A DNA stretch of 64,000 nucleotides from Lawsonibacter asaccharolyticus (GTDB taxonomy: Bacteria > Bacillota > Clostridia > Oscillospirales > Oscillospiraceae), in contig BFBT01000001.1 of the NCBI GenBank assembly GCA_003112755.1, positions 930,001 through 994,000 on the forward strand. Direction: 5' to 3'. Positions 26,621 to 35,532 of this stretch are shown one piece after another. Every line of letters begins with the position of its first letter. Positions within the stretch are counted from its first letter, which is position 1. The translations under genes were made by a program, and so were the position numbers. Below the pieces are notes generated by a model, which did not search any database, was not told where the DNA came from, and saw only the letters and a list, made by a program, of their open reading frames with translations.

Positions 26621-27295
26621 TCATCCCAGCCCCATCACCTCCATGCTGCGGCACATGTGGATGGCCATGGCATGCTCTGCGCCCTCTCCGTCCCGCTTTG
26701 CCAAAAATTCCAGCAGCAGGGCGTGGTCCCGCAGGGTGTCCTCTGCCAGCTGCTCGCCGTGCTCTCCGCTCTCCACTGCGGCGGCCACTGCCTGGTGGAT
26801 CACCGGCAGCAGCCGGACCATGAATTCGTTGTGGGCAGCCCGCACGATGGCGGCATGAAAGTCACGGTCCGCCTCCGTCCGGTCCTGTCCTGCCCGGATG
26901 CACCGCTCCACCGCCTCCCCTCTCTCCAGGATATCCCGCAGCTCCTCCTCCGTGGCCCGCTGGCAGGCCAGCCGGGCGGCCTTTGGCTCGAAGATGGACC
27001 GCAGCTCAAACAGGTCCCGCAGCTGGCCCTGAAGCCGCTCCAGCCCAGAGAAGCCGAAGTCCTCGATGTCCGCCACTTCCTCCGACACAAAGGTCCCCCG
27101 CCCCCGCCGGACCTCCAGCACTCCACGGGCGGCCAGCTCTCGGATGGCCTCCCGCAGGGTGGCGCGGCTCACCCCCAGCTGCTGGGAGAGCTCCACCTCG
27201 TTGGGGAGCTTGTCCCCGGGCCGCAGCGTGCCCTCCGCCACGATGCTGTTATACAGGCGTTCCGCCGTCTGCTGGGACAGATTCCGCTTCGACAT
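26621..27295 (-). CDS. GntR-family regulator with FCD domain
   Basis: A 224-residue FadR-type regulator. The winged helix is at residues 1-75 (AERLYNSIVAEGTLRPGDKL, then VSRATLREAIRELAARGVLE, then VRRGRGTFV). The FCD ligand domain (about 95-215) shows ELRSIFEPKAARLACQRATE, DRDFHAAIVRAAHN and a late DH that would bind metal. FCD members usually sense small carboxylic acids. It is divergent from ilvD, so a keto acid or branched-chain intermediate is a plausible signal. The ATG at 27295 follows AAAAGGAG. Confidence 0.85.
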   Translation of the reverse strand: MSKRNLSQQTAERLYNSIVAEGTLRPGDKLPNEVELSQQLGVSRATLREAIRELAARGVLEVRRGRGTFVSEEVADIEDFGFSGLERLQGQLRDLFELRSIFEPKAARLACQRATEEELRDILERGEAVERCIRAGQDRTEADRDFHAAIVRAAHNEFMVRLLPVIHQAVAAAVESGEHGEQLAEDTLRDHALLLEFLAKRDGEGAEHAMAIHMCRSMEVMGLG

Positions 27296-27339
27296 GGTCT
27301 CTCTTCTCCTTTTCTCTGTGCCGGAGGCGCAGCTCCCTC

Positions 27340-27399
27340 TTGACATTTTCCCCTCTATCTTATACTATATAGTCAGACAATGCAAGAGAAATCAGACAA
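27340..27399 (+). promoter_or_regulatory. ilvD promoter with two candidate operator half-sites
   Basis: TTGACA (27340-27345), 17 bp, TACTAT (27363-27368). Just downstream, TCAGACAA occurs twice in direct orientation (27373-27380 and 27392-27399), 19 bp apart, about two helix turns. These could bind the divergent GntR protein. Confidence 0.65.
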
Positions 27400-27432
27400 C
27401 TTGAGTCTGGATCTGTGAGGAGGTCAATTCCC

Positions 27433-29094
27433 ATGCGCAGCGATGTCATTAAAAAAGGGGCCCCCGCCGCCCCCAACCGCTCCCTGCTCTATGCCCTGGG
27501 CTATACCAAGGAGGAGCTGGAGCGGCCTCTCATCGGCGTGGTCTGTTCCTACAACGAGATCGTCCCCGGCCACATGAACCTGGATAAGATCGCCGAGGCG
27601 GTGAAGGCCGGCATCCGTGCCGCCGGAGGCACCCCGGTGGAGTTCCCCGCCATCGCCGTGTGCGACGGCATCGCCATGGGACATGTGGGCATGAAGTACT
27701 CCCTGGTCACCCGGGACCTGATCGCCGACTCCACCGAGGCCATGGCTATGGCCCACCAGTTTGACGGTCTGGTGATGATCCCCAACTGCGACAAGAACGT
27801 GCCCGGCCTGCTCATGGCGGCTGCTCGGGTGAACATCCCCACCATCTTCGTCTCCGGCGGTCCCATGATGGCGGGCACTATGAATGACGGCCGCCGTACC
27901 TGTCTGAGCCACATGTTCGAGGCGGTGGGCTCCTACTACGCCGGCAAGCTGGACGAGGCCGGCCTGGAGGAGTATGAAAACAACGCCTGCCCCACCTGCG
28001 GCTCCTGCTCCGGCATGTACACCGCCAACTCCATGAACTGCCTCACCGAGGCCATCGGCATGGGGCTGCGGGGCAACGGCACCATCCCCGCCGTGTGGTC
28101 CGCCCGCCTGCGGCTGGCCAAGCACGCCGGCATGCAGATCATGGAGCTGGTGGAGCGGGATATCCGCCCCCGGGACATCATGACCGAGGCCGCCTTCCAC
28201 AACGCCGAGACCATCGACATGGCCCTGGGCTGCTCCACCAACACCATGCTCCACCTGCCTGCCATCGCCCATGAGTGCGGCATCGAGCTCTCCTTCGACA
28301 TGGCCAATGAGATCTCTCAGAAGACCCCCAACCTGTGCCACCTGGCCCCGGCGGGCAACACCTATATGGAGGACCTGGAGCGGGCCGGCGGCGTCTACGC
28401 CGTCATGGCCGAGCTGTCCAAGGCGGGCCTGCTGGACACCGGCCTGATGACCTGCACCGGCAAGACGGTGGCAGAGAACCTGGCGGGCGTGGTCAACCGG
28501 GACCCGGAGATCATCCGCCCCATCGAGGCTCCCTATTCCAAGACCGGCGGCATCGCCGTGCTGAAGGGCAACCTGGCCCCCGACGGCTGCGTGGTGAAGC
28601 AGTCCGCTGTGGCCCCGGAGATGATGGTCCACGAGGGCCCTGCCCGGGTGTTCGACAGCGAGGAGGACGCCATCCAGGCCATCTACGCCGGCAGGATCGT
28701 GGCCGGCGACGTAGTGGTCATCCGCTACGAGGGCCCCAAGGGCGGTCCCGGCATGCGGGAGATGCTCAACCCCACCTCCGCCATCGCGGGCATGGGCCTG
28801 GATAAGGATGTGGCCCTCATCACCGACGGCCGCTTCTCCGGCGCCACCCGGGGGGCTTCCATCGGCCATGTGTCCCCCGAGGCGGCCTCCGGCGGCCCCA
28901 TCGGTCTGGTGGAAGAGGGCGACCTCATCGCCATCGACATCCCTGCCCACTCCATCACCCTGAAGGTGTCCGACGAGGAGCTGGAGGCCCGGCGGGCCAA
29001 GTGGGTCTGCCCCGAGCCCAAGATCAAGACCGGCTATCTGGCCCGGTACGCCAAAATGGTTTCCTCCGCCGACCGGGGGGCCATCCTGGAGTAA
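27433..29094 (+). CDS. ilvD: Dihydroxy-acid dehydratase
   Basis: A 553-residue Fe-S dehydratase forming 2-keto acids in Val, Leu and Ile synthesis. Conserved segments are [36 protein letters not shown] with its cluster Cys, [20 protein letters not shown] with further cluster Cys residues, and [20 protein letters not shown] near the C-terminus. The ATG at 27433 has AGGAGGTC before it; an upstream in-frame GTG at 27415 overlaps that site. It is separate from the T-box ilv operon and has its own promoter opposite a GntR gene. Confidence 0.95.
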   Translation: MRSDVIKKGAPAAPNRSLLYALGYTKEELERPLIGVVCSYNEIVPGHMNLDKIAEAVKAGIRAAGGTPVEFPAIAVCDGIAMGHVGMKYSLVTRDLIADSTEAMAMAHQFDGLVMIPNCDKNVPGLLMAAARVNIPTIFVSGGPMMAGTMNDGRRTCLSHMFEAVGSYYAGKLDEAGLEEYENNACPTCGSCSGMYTANSMNCLTEAIGMGLRGNGTIPAVWSARLRLAKHAGMQIMELVERDIRPRDIMTEAAFHNAETIDMALGCSTNTMLHLPAIAHECGIELSFDMANEISQKTPNLCHLAPAGNTYMEDLERAGGVYAVMAELSKAGLLDTGLMTCTGKTVAENLAGVVNRDPEIIRPIEAPYSKTGGIAVLKGNLAPDGCVVKQSAVAPEMMVHEGPARVFDSEEDAIQAIYAGRIVAGDVVVIRYEGPKGGPGMREMLNPTSAIAGMGLDKDVALITDGRFSGATRGASIGHVSPEAASGGPIGLVEEGDLIAIDIPAHSITLKVSDEELEARRAKWVCPEPKIKTGYLARYAKMVSSADRGAILE

Positions 29095-29106
29095 ACAGCG
29101 CGATAC

Positions 29107-29149
29107 AAATAGCCCGGACGCGGCCTCCGCCGTGTCCGGGCTATTTCTG
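29107..29149 (+). terminator. Terminator after ilvD
   Basis: AAATAGCCCGGAC pairs with GTCCGGGCTATTT around a GC-rich loop; the 3' arm supplies a short T-tract. Confidence 0.85.
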
Positions 29150-29387
29150 CTCTGTGTCCCTTTGATATTCAGAAGAGGCCCGCGGTGATGCGCCCGCCCT
29201 CCGCCCCCGCACGGGAGGCGGCGTCCCGGTGGAACATGGTACAGACACGTTCCTGCAAGAATATGCTGTGCGGAGAGGGTCCCATACAGGGACGGCCTCA
29301 GCAGGCAGGCGGGCACATCACAGCAGGTCCCCATGGTAGGATATCCGTTTTCTCCCGTCTCATCCCCTCGGGCCGCTGTCTGGGGAT
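29150..29387. other. Intergenic region without identifiable genes
   Basis: I see no coding or RNA feature here. Readable frames have no ribosome site or recognisable protein. The end of the intergenic region (29388-29441) matches the upstream region of the related gene at 51.9 kb and is listed separately. Confidence 0.5.
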
Positions 29388-29441
29388 AAAAATGGGCACA
29401 GTTTCCCCAAAATCCCATTATTTGTATTTCAACGTCCCACA
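29388..29441 (+). promoter_or_regulatory. Conserved upstream element of the tail-like gene, copy 1
   Basis: A 54-bp block aligning without gaps to 52224-52277 on the minus strand. Shared words are AAATGGGCAYAGT, ATTTGTATT and AACGTC, the last two in the 27-bp core CCATWATTTGTATT. It lies 57 bp before the start of the gene at 29498. No sigma-A promoter stands out, so it may be a promoter for another sigma factor or an activator site. Confidence 0.65.
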
Positions 29442-29497
29442 TAGCCCCCGGTTTCCCCCTTCTATGAAATCATTTTTAATAGAAAGAGGGATCGATC

Positions 29498-30082
29498 ATG
29501 GCAAGCAGACACACTGAACATTATGGGTTGAGCCAGTGGGAGGCTTCGGACAAAGTGGAGCGGACCGACTTCAACGCGGACAACGCCGCGGTGGACGGGG
29601 CGCTCCACGCGCTGGCACAGTCCAAGGCGGAGACCGCCGCCCTCTCCCAGCTCTCCGGCCTTGTGGCCCAGAAGGCGGACCAGACCGCCCTGGAGGCGCT
29701 GGAGGGGCGGCTGGACAGCAAGGCGGATCAGGAGGGCCTGAGCGGCGTGGAGCGCCGCCTGTCAGCCGTGGAGGGCTCCATGCCCCGCACCGCCTTCGGC
29801 AGCTACACCGGAAACGGGACCAGCGGCCCGGAGTCCCCTGTCTCCCTCACCTTTTCCTTCCCGCCCCAGCTTTTGGCGGTGCGCCGCTCCGGCTCCTCCG
29901 CCGACCGCTCCGGCCTGCTCCTCCTCCGGGGCGTCACCCAGGGAGGCGGCCTGGGGCACATCGACTTCTATGTCAATGTCACCTGGTCGGGAAATCAGGT
30001 CTCCTGGTACACCTCAAAGGACAACCCCTCCACCCAGATGAATTCTGAGGGCGTGGAGTATTTTTATTTTGCCATTGGGTAA
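29498..30082 (+). CDS. Phage-tail-appendage-like protein beside the first SLH gene
   Basis: A 194-residue protein. The N-terminus (HTEHYGLSQWEASDKV, then RTDFNADNAAVDGALHAL) matches a module common at the start of tail-fibre or appendage proteins in gut Firmicute phages. A coiled coil follows (residues 45-92, with repeated KAD and LE heptads), then a beta-rich C-terminal domain of about 100 residues (FGSYTGNGTSGPESPVSLTF to the end). It is convergent with SLH protein 1, with their ends 85 bp apart. A shorter relative sits in the same place beside the second SLH gene. No export signal is seen. Function unknown. Confidence 0.7.
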   Translation: MASRHTEHYGLSQWEASDKVERTDFNADNAAVDGALHALAQSKAETAALSQLSGLVAQKADQTALEALEGRLDSKADQEGLSGVERRLSAVEGSMPRTAFGSYTGNGTSGPESPVSLTFSFPPQLLAVRRSGSSADRSGLLLLRGVTQGGGLGHIDFYVNVTWSGNQVSWYTSKDNPSTQMNSEGVEYFYFAIG

Positions 30083-30107
30083 AACAGATATCGCTCTTTC
30101 ATGAGAG

Positions 30108-30138
30108 GAAACACCCCCGGGCAGATGCCCGGGGGTGT
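30108..30138 (-). terminator. Terminator of the first SLH gene
   Basis: ACACCCCCGGGCAT and its complement form a 13-bp stem between the two convergent genes. The T-run is short (GTTTCC) on the minus strand. Confidence 0.65.
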
Positions 30139-30167
30139 AATGATTCCTGTTTTACCCGGTCGGATAA

Positions 30168-33100
30168 TTAGGCCTCAATGCTCAGAGTAGCAGTCACGTC
30201 GCCGGTCACGTTTCCGATGGTCACTTCCACGGTAGCGGTAGCAACCTTAGGGGATACTCCGGCAACATCGATCTTGTAGTAGGTAGTGCCAGTCTGATAA
30301 TCGGCAGCACTGGTAACCTCGGTATAAGTGACACTGTCGTTAGTGGTGAACAGCTTACCGGCCTCCAAAGCTGCTTTGAAGTTCTCAAAGTTATCAAATA
30401 CACCGGAAGCGGTACCAGTAGCGTCACTCTTGACATAAGTCTGAGCAACGGCCTTTACACCTTCGGTCGTTACACCAGAGACTTTCACCTCAGTTTTGTC
30501 GCTCTCGATCTTCTTCCCAGCGGCCTGCGCAGCGGCAGTCTGCTGCTGCATGGTGACGGTAAACCCGTCCATGCCAGTTTTGATCTGAGCAGGGATCTCG
30601 CTGGTAAACTCCCAGCCAGCAGGAGCATTCAGGGTCAGGTCATAGCTCTGATAGTCATAGGAAACAGTCAGAGTTCCGTCCACCAGGGCGCGGACATAAT
30701 AGGTGGTGCCGGCCTTGGTCACAGTATTGCCTTCGCCGTCGACAGAGACAGTGGCAACAGTCTTGTTGGCGTCAGTTCCAGTGGGAACCACAGCCAGGGT
30801 GGTGTCCACAGGCACAGTGACGGTCTGGCCATTCACATAAGAAGTTCCATTGACGGTAACAACAGCGTCGGTCAGATTCAGGGTCAGGGTCGCCTGAGTG
30901 GCGGCAACGGGCTCAACCTCAGCCTTAACCTCTTCATTCTTGGTGACCTTGTTCAGAGTCACGGTGCGGGTCTCAGTGCCCTTGTTGTCAGTCCACTGAT
31001 AGCCGGTCTTGGGAGTCATCTTCACGGTGACATCCAGGTTCTTCTCGGTCAGGACCAGGCTCTTATTAGTCTCGCTGTTGCCGTTCTCATCGGTGATGGT
31101 GTACTCCACCTTGTCGCCATTGCTTACACTCACGGTGTAGGCAACGGGGGCATCGGTGCCCTTGACCTCAGTGATGCACACGCCCATCAGGATCTTGCCG
31201 TCCAGGACATAGGTGACCTTGTCGTTGCCGTCGTCCTTGATGCGGCCGATGGTGGACTTGGTCAGGTCGTCGCCGTCGAAGCGGGCAACCACCACGTCCT
31301 CGTCATAGGCGTAGGTCTTATAGTTCTGGCCGGCGGCATCGCCGATGCCGATGACCTCGTCGTCCTCGCCCTCGGTGCCGACACCATTATCCACGTGCCA
31401 ATCGGTGAAGGTATCGTCATAGTCGGTGACAAAGCCGTCCTTGTTGTAGGTCAGGCCGCTGAGCACCTTGATATCGTCGGTCCCGATGGTCTTGAAGAAG
31501 TCATAGGCGTCGCCGTCGCGGACCTTCAGCTTGACGATCTCGCCGCCGACCATGGCCTGGTACTCATAGTACTTGGTGTTGGTCTCGTTGTCCTTCTGGG
31601 CCTTGGCGCCGGTGTCGCCCACCACGAAGATGACTTCGTCGTCGCCGTCCACGTTGGCGTTCTCGATGTAGACCACCTTGGCCACGCCGCCCTTGTCGAA
31701 GACAACGGCGTTGGTGTCCGCGTCACCCTTCACGTCGGGCACATTCTTGATGCCGGTGTAGACGGTGTAGTCGTCGCCGTCGTACAGCAGGAAGATAGTG
31801 CTGCTGTTGGCATAGTAGTCGTCGGTCGCAAAGATCTTCATGGCGGAGGTGCCGGACTTGATCTCCAGACCGGTGGCGTTGAAGGTATCATCCTTCAGGT
31901 CGATGCGGTTGTCGCTTCTCTTGGTCAGAGTGTACAGGCCGTCGCTGTCCTTGGAGTAGGACACGATGTAGCCCTCCAGAGCCTCACGGGCCTTCTGAGT
32001 GCTATCATACTTGTCCGTGCTGTCGGAATCCAGGTCCACCTTCAGCTTGGTGGCGTCGGTGAGCAGCAGGGTGGCGCCGAAGTCGGCGTCATCGCCGTAC
32101 TTGTCGTTGGCGGAGCCAACGCCCACCACGTAGGCGTAATCCTGAGCCACGGCGTCAGCGTCCAGATGGATCACATAGCCATAGGCGTCCAGATAGGCCA
32201 CGGTCTCGGCGTCCACATCATCGGTGTCCAGCTTGTCGCTGGCATCCATGTTCTTGGAGTAGGAGTAGCTGGTGCCGTCCAGGGAGAAGTTGTCCTTGTC
32301 CTTCACCTTGGTGACAGTGCCTTCCACGGACTCAGCCTTGACAACAGACTGGATCTCGTCGTTGGCGTAGGTGTAGACGACCACGTCGTCCTCCGCAAAA
32401 GCGGTGGTAGCAAACTCGTCGTCGCTGGCATCGGCGGGGCCGTCCACCAGGTCGGACAGGGTGATGGTGCCGTCCTTCTCATCGACCTTGTAGACCTCAG
32501 CCACATAGCTGTCGATGACGGAGACGGTAACTTCCTTCTCCTTGGAGTCAACATAGACCTGAGTCAGAACGCCGTTGCCGGTCACGTTCTCGCCAGCGGC
32601 CTCCTTCAGGAAGCAGTCAGTGCTGGTACGGTTGTCATACAGGTCGTTGCCGTCGAAGGAGTACTCATTGGCCTCGCCGTTGGTGTAAACGGTCCAGTCA
32701 TAGTCCTGAGCGGCAGTGCGGCCCACATCGTTGTACAGGGTCTTGGAAGAGACCTTGGCAGTGTAGGTGTGGGTAGCGGTGTCGGCCATGCTGATGATGA
32801 TGTCGTCGTCAGCGATGCCCTTGTAGCTGTCGGGGATGTTGCCCTCGTCGTCCAGAGACACGTTGGCCAGGGAGCCGGTGCCCCACACGGTGCTGGGACG
32901 GCCGAAGTCATCCTCGTCATTCATGTACACCAGGTCGAAGTTCTTGTAGCCCAGGGTCTGCTTGTAGTCGAACTTCACGCCGTTGGCCCAGGTGCTGCCG
33001 GTGTTGAAGTAGATGTTGAAGGTGTCGTTGTACTCAACGGTGACAGCCTTGGTCAGGGCGTTGAACACCAGCTCGGCCACGTTGTCGCGGGTCAGGCCGG

Positions 33101-33638
33101 CATTGGCGGTCAGCTTCAGATCGCCGTACATGCCCAGCTCAGTGCCCTTGGCGGTGGCGGCCAGCATCCAGTCGTTGCCGAAGTCAGTGGCGCTCTGGAA
33201 GTAGCCCAGAGTGCGGCACAGCATCAGCACGGCCTGCGCGGTGGTCACGGTGGCGCTGGGGTCGAACTTGCCGTCGCCCACACCGGCCACGATGCCCAGG
33301 CTGGCGCACAGGTTCACATAGCCCTCCGCCCAGTCGGGGACGTCGGTGAACACGCTGGTCTCCGCGAACTGGTTGACGTTCACACCGGCGCCATACAGCA
33401 TGGTGCAGATGATGACCGCCATCTCGGCGCGGGTGACTACGTTCTCGGGACCAAAGGACCCGTTCTCGTAGCCGTCGAACACGCCGATCTCGGCGGTGAC
33501 CGCCACGGCGTCCTGATTGACGATCTTATCCTTATCGGTAAAATCGTCGATGCCCTTAGCGCTGGTTCCGACCATCATCATGCCCAGGAGCATGGCGGAA
33601 GCCAGAGCAACGCTGAGAGCGCGCTTCAGGTTTCTCAT
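30168..33638 (-). CDS. SLH-domain surface (S-layer-like) protein 1
   Basis: A 1156-residue exported protein. The signal peptide (residues 1-27, LSVALASAMLLGMMMVGTSA) is followed by three SLH repeats (about 30-205, with FTDVPDWAEGYVNLCASLGI, VTRAEMAVIICTMLYGAG, and LTRDNVAELVFNALTKAV) that bind secondary wall polymer. The long body is very acidic, rich in Asp, Tyr, Thr and Val. The last 250 residues look like Ig- or repeat-type beta domains (TLNLTDAVVTVNGTSYVNG). The N-terminal 205 residues are nearly the same as in SLH protein 2, but the bodies differ. The ATG at 33638 follows AAAGGAGG, and a near-consensus promoter lies 100 bp upstream. Confidence 0.92.
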   Translation of the reverse strand: MRNLKRALSVALASAMLLGMMMVGTSAKGIDDFTDKDKIVNQDAVAVTAEIGVFDGYENGSFGPENVVTRAEMAVIICTMLYGAGVNVNQFAETSVFTDVPDWAEGYVNLCASLGIVAGVGDGKFDPSATVTTAQAVLMLCRTLGYFQSATDFGNDWMLAATAKGTELGMYGDLKLTANAGLTRDNVAELVFNALTKAVTVEYNDTFNIYFNTGSTWANGVKFDYKQTLGYKNFDLVYMNDEDDFGRPSTVWGTGSLANVSLDDEGNIPDSYKGIADDDIIISMADTATHTYTAKVSSKTLYNDVGRTAAQDYDWTVYTNGEANEYSFDGNDLYDNRTSTDCFLKEAAGENVTGNGVLTQVYVDSKEKEVTVSVIDSYVAEVYKVDEKDGTITLSDLVDGPADASDDEFATTAFAEDDVVVYTYANDEIQSVVKAESVEGTVTKVKDKDNFSLDGTSYSYSKNMDASDKLDTDDVDAETVAYLDAYGYVIHLDADAVAQDYAYVVGVGSANDKYGDDADFGATLLLTDATKLKVDLDSDSTDKYDSTQKAREALEGYIVSYSKDSDGLYTLTKRSDNRIDLKDDTFNATGLEIKSGTSAMKIFATDDYYANSSTIFLLYDGDDYTVYTGIKNVPDVKGDADTNAVVFDKGGVAKVVYIENANVDGDDEVIFVVGDTGAKAQKDNETNTKYYEYQAMVGGEIVKLKVRDGDAYDFFKTIGTDDIKVLSGLTYNKDGFVTDYDDTFTDWHVDNGVGTEGEDDEVIGIGDAAGQNYKTYAYDEDVVVARFDGDDLTKSTIGRIKDDGNDKVTYVLDGKILMGVCITEVKGTDAPVAYTVSVSNGDKVEYTITDENGNSETNKSLVLTEKNLDVTVKMTPKTGYQWTDNKGTETRTVTLNKVTKNEEVKAEVEPVAATQATLTLNLTDAVVTVNGTSYVNGQTVTVPVDTTLAVVPTGTDANKTVATVSVDGEGNTVTKAGTTYYVRALVDGTLTVSYDYQSYDLTLNAPAGWEFTSEIPAQIKTGMDGFTVTMQQQTAAAQAAGKKIESDKTEVKVSGVTTEGVKAVAQTYVKSDATGTASGVFDNFENFKAALEAGKLFTTNDSVTYTEVTSAADYQTGTTYYKIDVAGVSPKVATATVEVTIGNVTGDVTATLSIEA
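33335..33449 (-). repeat. 115-bp inverted identical repeat, copy A (inside SLH gene 1)
   Basis: Compared base by base, this stretch is identical to 48548-48662 read on the opposite strand. It codes for the middle of the first SLH repeat region. The surrounding 5' coding sequence is similar but carries many differences, so the perfect block stands out. Confidence 0.95.
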
Positions 33639-33740
33639 TGGATATTCCTCCTTTTATATTTGGCAAATGAGAGCTATTTTCTTGAATTTTAGGGGTTTTA
33701 CCAAAATCAGGAAAGTACAACTCCCCTTGCCTGTGTGTGT

Positions 33741-33769
33741 ATGATATCTCAAAAGCTCGAAATCGTCAA
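33741..33769 (-). promoter_or_regulatory. Strong promoter of SLH gene 1
   Basis: On the minus strand, TTGACG (33764-33769), 17 bp, TATCAT (33741-33746), giving a leader of about 95 nt. Confidence 0.8.
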
Positions 33770-33894
33770 GCGGCCGGAGCAAGATGTAACAAAACGGTAA
33801 CATTGCGTCGGCTTTGTTACAGAGGGCCTTTGAGGGGGGCCGGCGCCCCCAAAAAGAGGGTCCTTCCTTATATATTATCATGAGGCGGCGCAGG

Positions 33895-34430
33895 GTTGTA
33901 CGCGGGGGTGCAACTTGGGGGAGGGAGCTGGGGGCAGGGGCGTTTTCGGTCTCTCCGCAGGGGCGCGCTTTGCGCCCCCGCCTCTGGCATATCCTGTGGG
34001 TGGGACGGAGGAAGGAGGACCCCTCATCCGCCGCGGCTCGCGCCGCCACACCTTCCCCCCACAGGGGGAAGGCTTTGGGGGCGGCTGGAAGCCTGCGGGA
34101 GATCTTGGGCCTCTGCGCAGGGGCGGGGCTTGCCCCCGCCTGTCTCTGGCATGCTCTGTGACTGGTACGGGGGGAGGAGGACCCCTCATCCGTCGCGGCT
34201 CGCGCCGCCACACCTTCCCCCCTGTGGGGGGAAGACTTTTGGGGCAGCTGGAAGCCTGCGGGAGATCTTGGGCCTCTGCGCAGGGGCGGGGCTTGCCCCC
34301 GCCTGTCTCTGGCATGTTCTGCGACTGGTATGGGGGGAGGAGGACCCCTCATCCGTCACGGCTCGCGCCGCCGCACCTTCCCCCCACAGGGGGAAGGCTT
34401 TTGGGGCGGCTGGAAGCCGCCCCGCATGAG
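33895..34430. repeat. Tandem array of about 162-bp GC-rich palindromic units
   Basis: The word ACCCCTCATCCG begins at 34019, 34181 and 34344, a period of 162-163 bp. Each unit contains GGCTCGCGCCGCC, a CCTTCCCCCC/GGGGGAAGG palindrome, a GGCTGGAAGCC segment, GGGCGGGGCTTGCCCCCGCC and a CTCTGGCATG word. A degraded partial unit precedes 34019 and the last is truncated at about 34420. Copies are about 90% alike by eye. The open frames crossing it are by-products of the repeat. It resembles non-coding palindromic repeats of gut Clostridia rather than a CRISPR. Confidence 0.85.
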
Positions 34431-34479
34431 TGCAGCTCCCCTGACAGAAAAGGAGGCGGCCTAAGCTATTAAACGGGCA

Positions 34480-34508
34480 TTGACTTTCCTGGTAATTTCA
34501 GGTATAAT
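34480..34508 (+). promoter_or_regulatory. Promoter of the AT-rich two-gene island
   Basis: TTGACT, 17 bp, TATAAT, about 78 bp before the first gene. Confidence 0.85.
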
Positions 34509-34585
34509 AGATAGCACATTATGAGCTTGGAAGTGGCCTTTTGAAGTGACCAAACGGTCCGCCATTACAGCGTGGAGGGTAATTT

Positions 34586-34825
34586 ATGTACTTGAATCAA
34601 CGTACTCGTGATACCCTAGAAAGAATCATCGGAAAATCTGCCGACGATCTCAAGAAAATGGATCTGATTGAAGAAAAGAGTTTTGTGGAAGAAAAAACAG
34701 GAAAAAATTTGATTTTTTCTAAAAAAATGGATTCCAGAATGACCGGACGCGGAAATCCGCTTATTATTCGCCGCCGTATTTCTACTATGAGCGATATTGA
34801 TCAAATGATAGCAAGGATGAAGTAA
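34586..34825 (+). CDS. Small charged protein of unknown function, first gene of a two-gene island
   Basis: A 79-residue, basic, cytosolic protein (LNQRTRDTLERIIGKSADDL at the start; RGNPLIIRRRISTMSDIDQM near the end). No family is recognised. Its size and its position 1 bp before a larger partner gene resemble an antitoxin or adaptor, but no DNA-binding fold is evident. Base composition is much lower in GC than both flanks. The ATG at 34586 follows GGAGGG. Confidence 0.6.
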   Translation: MYLNQRTRDTLERIIGKSADDLKKMDLIEEKSFVEEKTGKNLIFSKKMDSRMTGRGNPLIIRRRISTMSDIDQMIARMK

Positions 34826-34826
34826 T

Positions 34827-35462
34827 ATGACTGGCAGCACCACAGTCGACAGCAATTTTCTCCTGGCACACAAAGAACAATTAGACGAAGTGTTCCAAGT
34901 CTATTTAGATGATATCAATCCGTTTATCGTTCAATTTGAAATATTAAAAAACGAATTTCCGATTGAGCTTCAAAATGAGATCCGCGCAATGTATGGGCAT
35001 CTGGCCAGGGCCGCAATAGCTGCCACTCCAGAAGAAGCAGAGCGTAATCTTGCGAAAATCAAATCACATACCAAGCGTGCGCTCTTAGATTGCTACAAAT
35101 ACAGCTGCATCATTTTTTCTGATCAGTATGAGGAGTTTTTCCGTGATTATCATGGGGTGGATCTGACTTATTTGGAGGATGGAAACTTTCTGAGACGTGT
35201 CCATCAGTTGAGGGAGGCCGCTACGGAGCAGTTGAAAGCTGCCAAATGTGCGGAAACCTCCAACATTTCGGAGGATACCCTGTTTGAACTATATCAAGAG
35301 GCATATAATCAGTTCGCAGATATAGACCAAATCCTTGAAGAGGCGCGAAAGCACGCTGATTTCCTCAAACATAAGGCGTCTATGAAATCAATCGGCAGTG
35401 CAGTCAGCCTGGTCGTGGGACTCGCCAGCCTTGGGCTGGCCCTTCTTACTCTGGTCTTTTGA
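34827..35462 (+). CDS. Helical protein with C-terminal membrane segment, unknown function
   Basis: A 211-residue protein, mostly alpha-helical and rich in Glu, Ala and Leu, with a likely coiled coil (about residues 50-180: EEAERNLAKIKSHTKRALLD; FADIDQILEEARKHADFLKH). It ends in a C-terminal hydrophobic segment (SAVSLVVGLASLGLALLTLV, about 190-209). No signal peptide, so probably tail-anchored. No family is recognised. It begins 1 bp after the upstream stop, so the pair is translationally linked. AT-rich composition between a repeat array and a strong terminator suggests an acquired cassette; a defence or toxin role is only a guess. Confidence 0.6.
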   Translation: MTGSTTVDSNFLLAHKEQLDEVFQVYLDDINPFIVQFEILKNEFPIELQNEIRAMYGHLARAAIAATPEEAERNLAKIKSHTKRALLDCYKYSCIIFSDQYEEFFRDYHGVDLTYLEDGNFLRRVHQLREAATEQLKAAKCAETSNISEDTLFELYQEAYNQFADIDQILEEARKHADFLKHKASMKSIGSAVSLVVGLASLGLALLTLVF

Positions 35463-35497
35463 GCACAGTTTTATCTTTAGATATCAATCAATTTTTA

Positions 35498-35532
35498 AAT
35501 GCGCTGCAGGGATTTCCCTGCAGCGCATTTTT
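35498..35532. terminator. Bidirectional terminator between convergent genes
   Basis: AAATGCGCTGCAGGG pairs perfectly with CCCTGCAGCGCATTT, with T-runs on both strands. It serves the two-gene island and the response regulator. Confidence 0.92.

Noticed and set aside
29150..29387. A second T-box or riboswitch after ilvD
   Set aside because: No T-box sequence, specifier pattern or terminator in the right place was found on either strand.
33895..34430. CRISPR array
   Set aside because: The repeated unit is 162 bp and itself nearly the whole period; there are no unique spacers of 30-40 bp and no cas genes.
33654..34472. Protein-coding genes in the repeat array, in both directions
   Set aside because: The readings repeat with the DNA period, are Pro/Arg/Gly-rich and lack ribosome sites; they follow from the repeat and the GC content.
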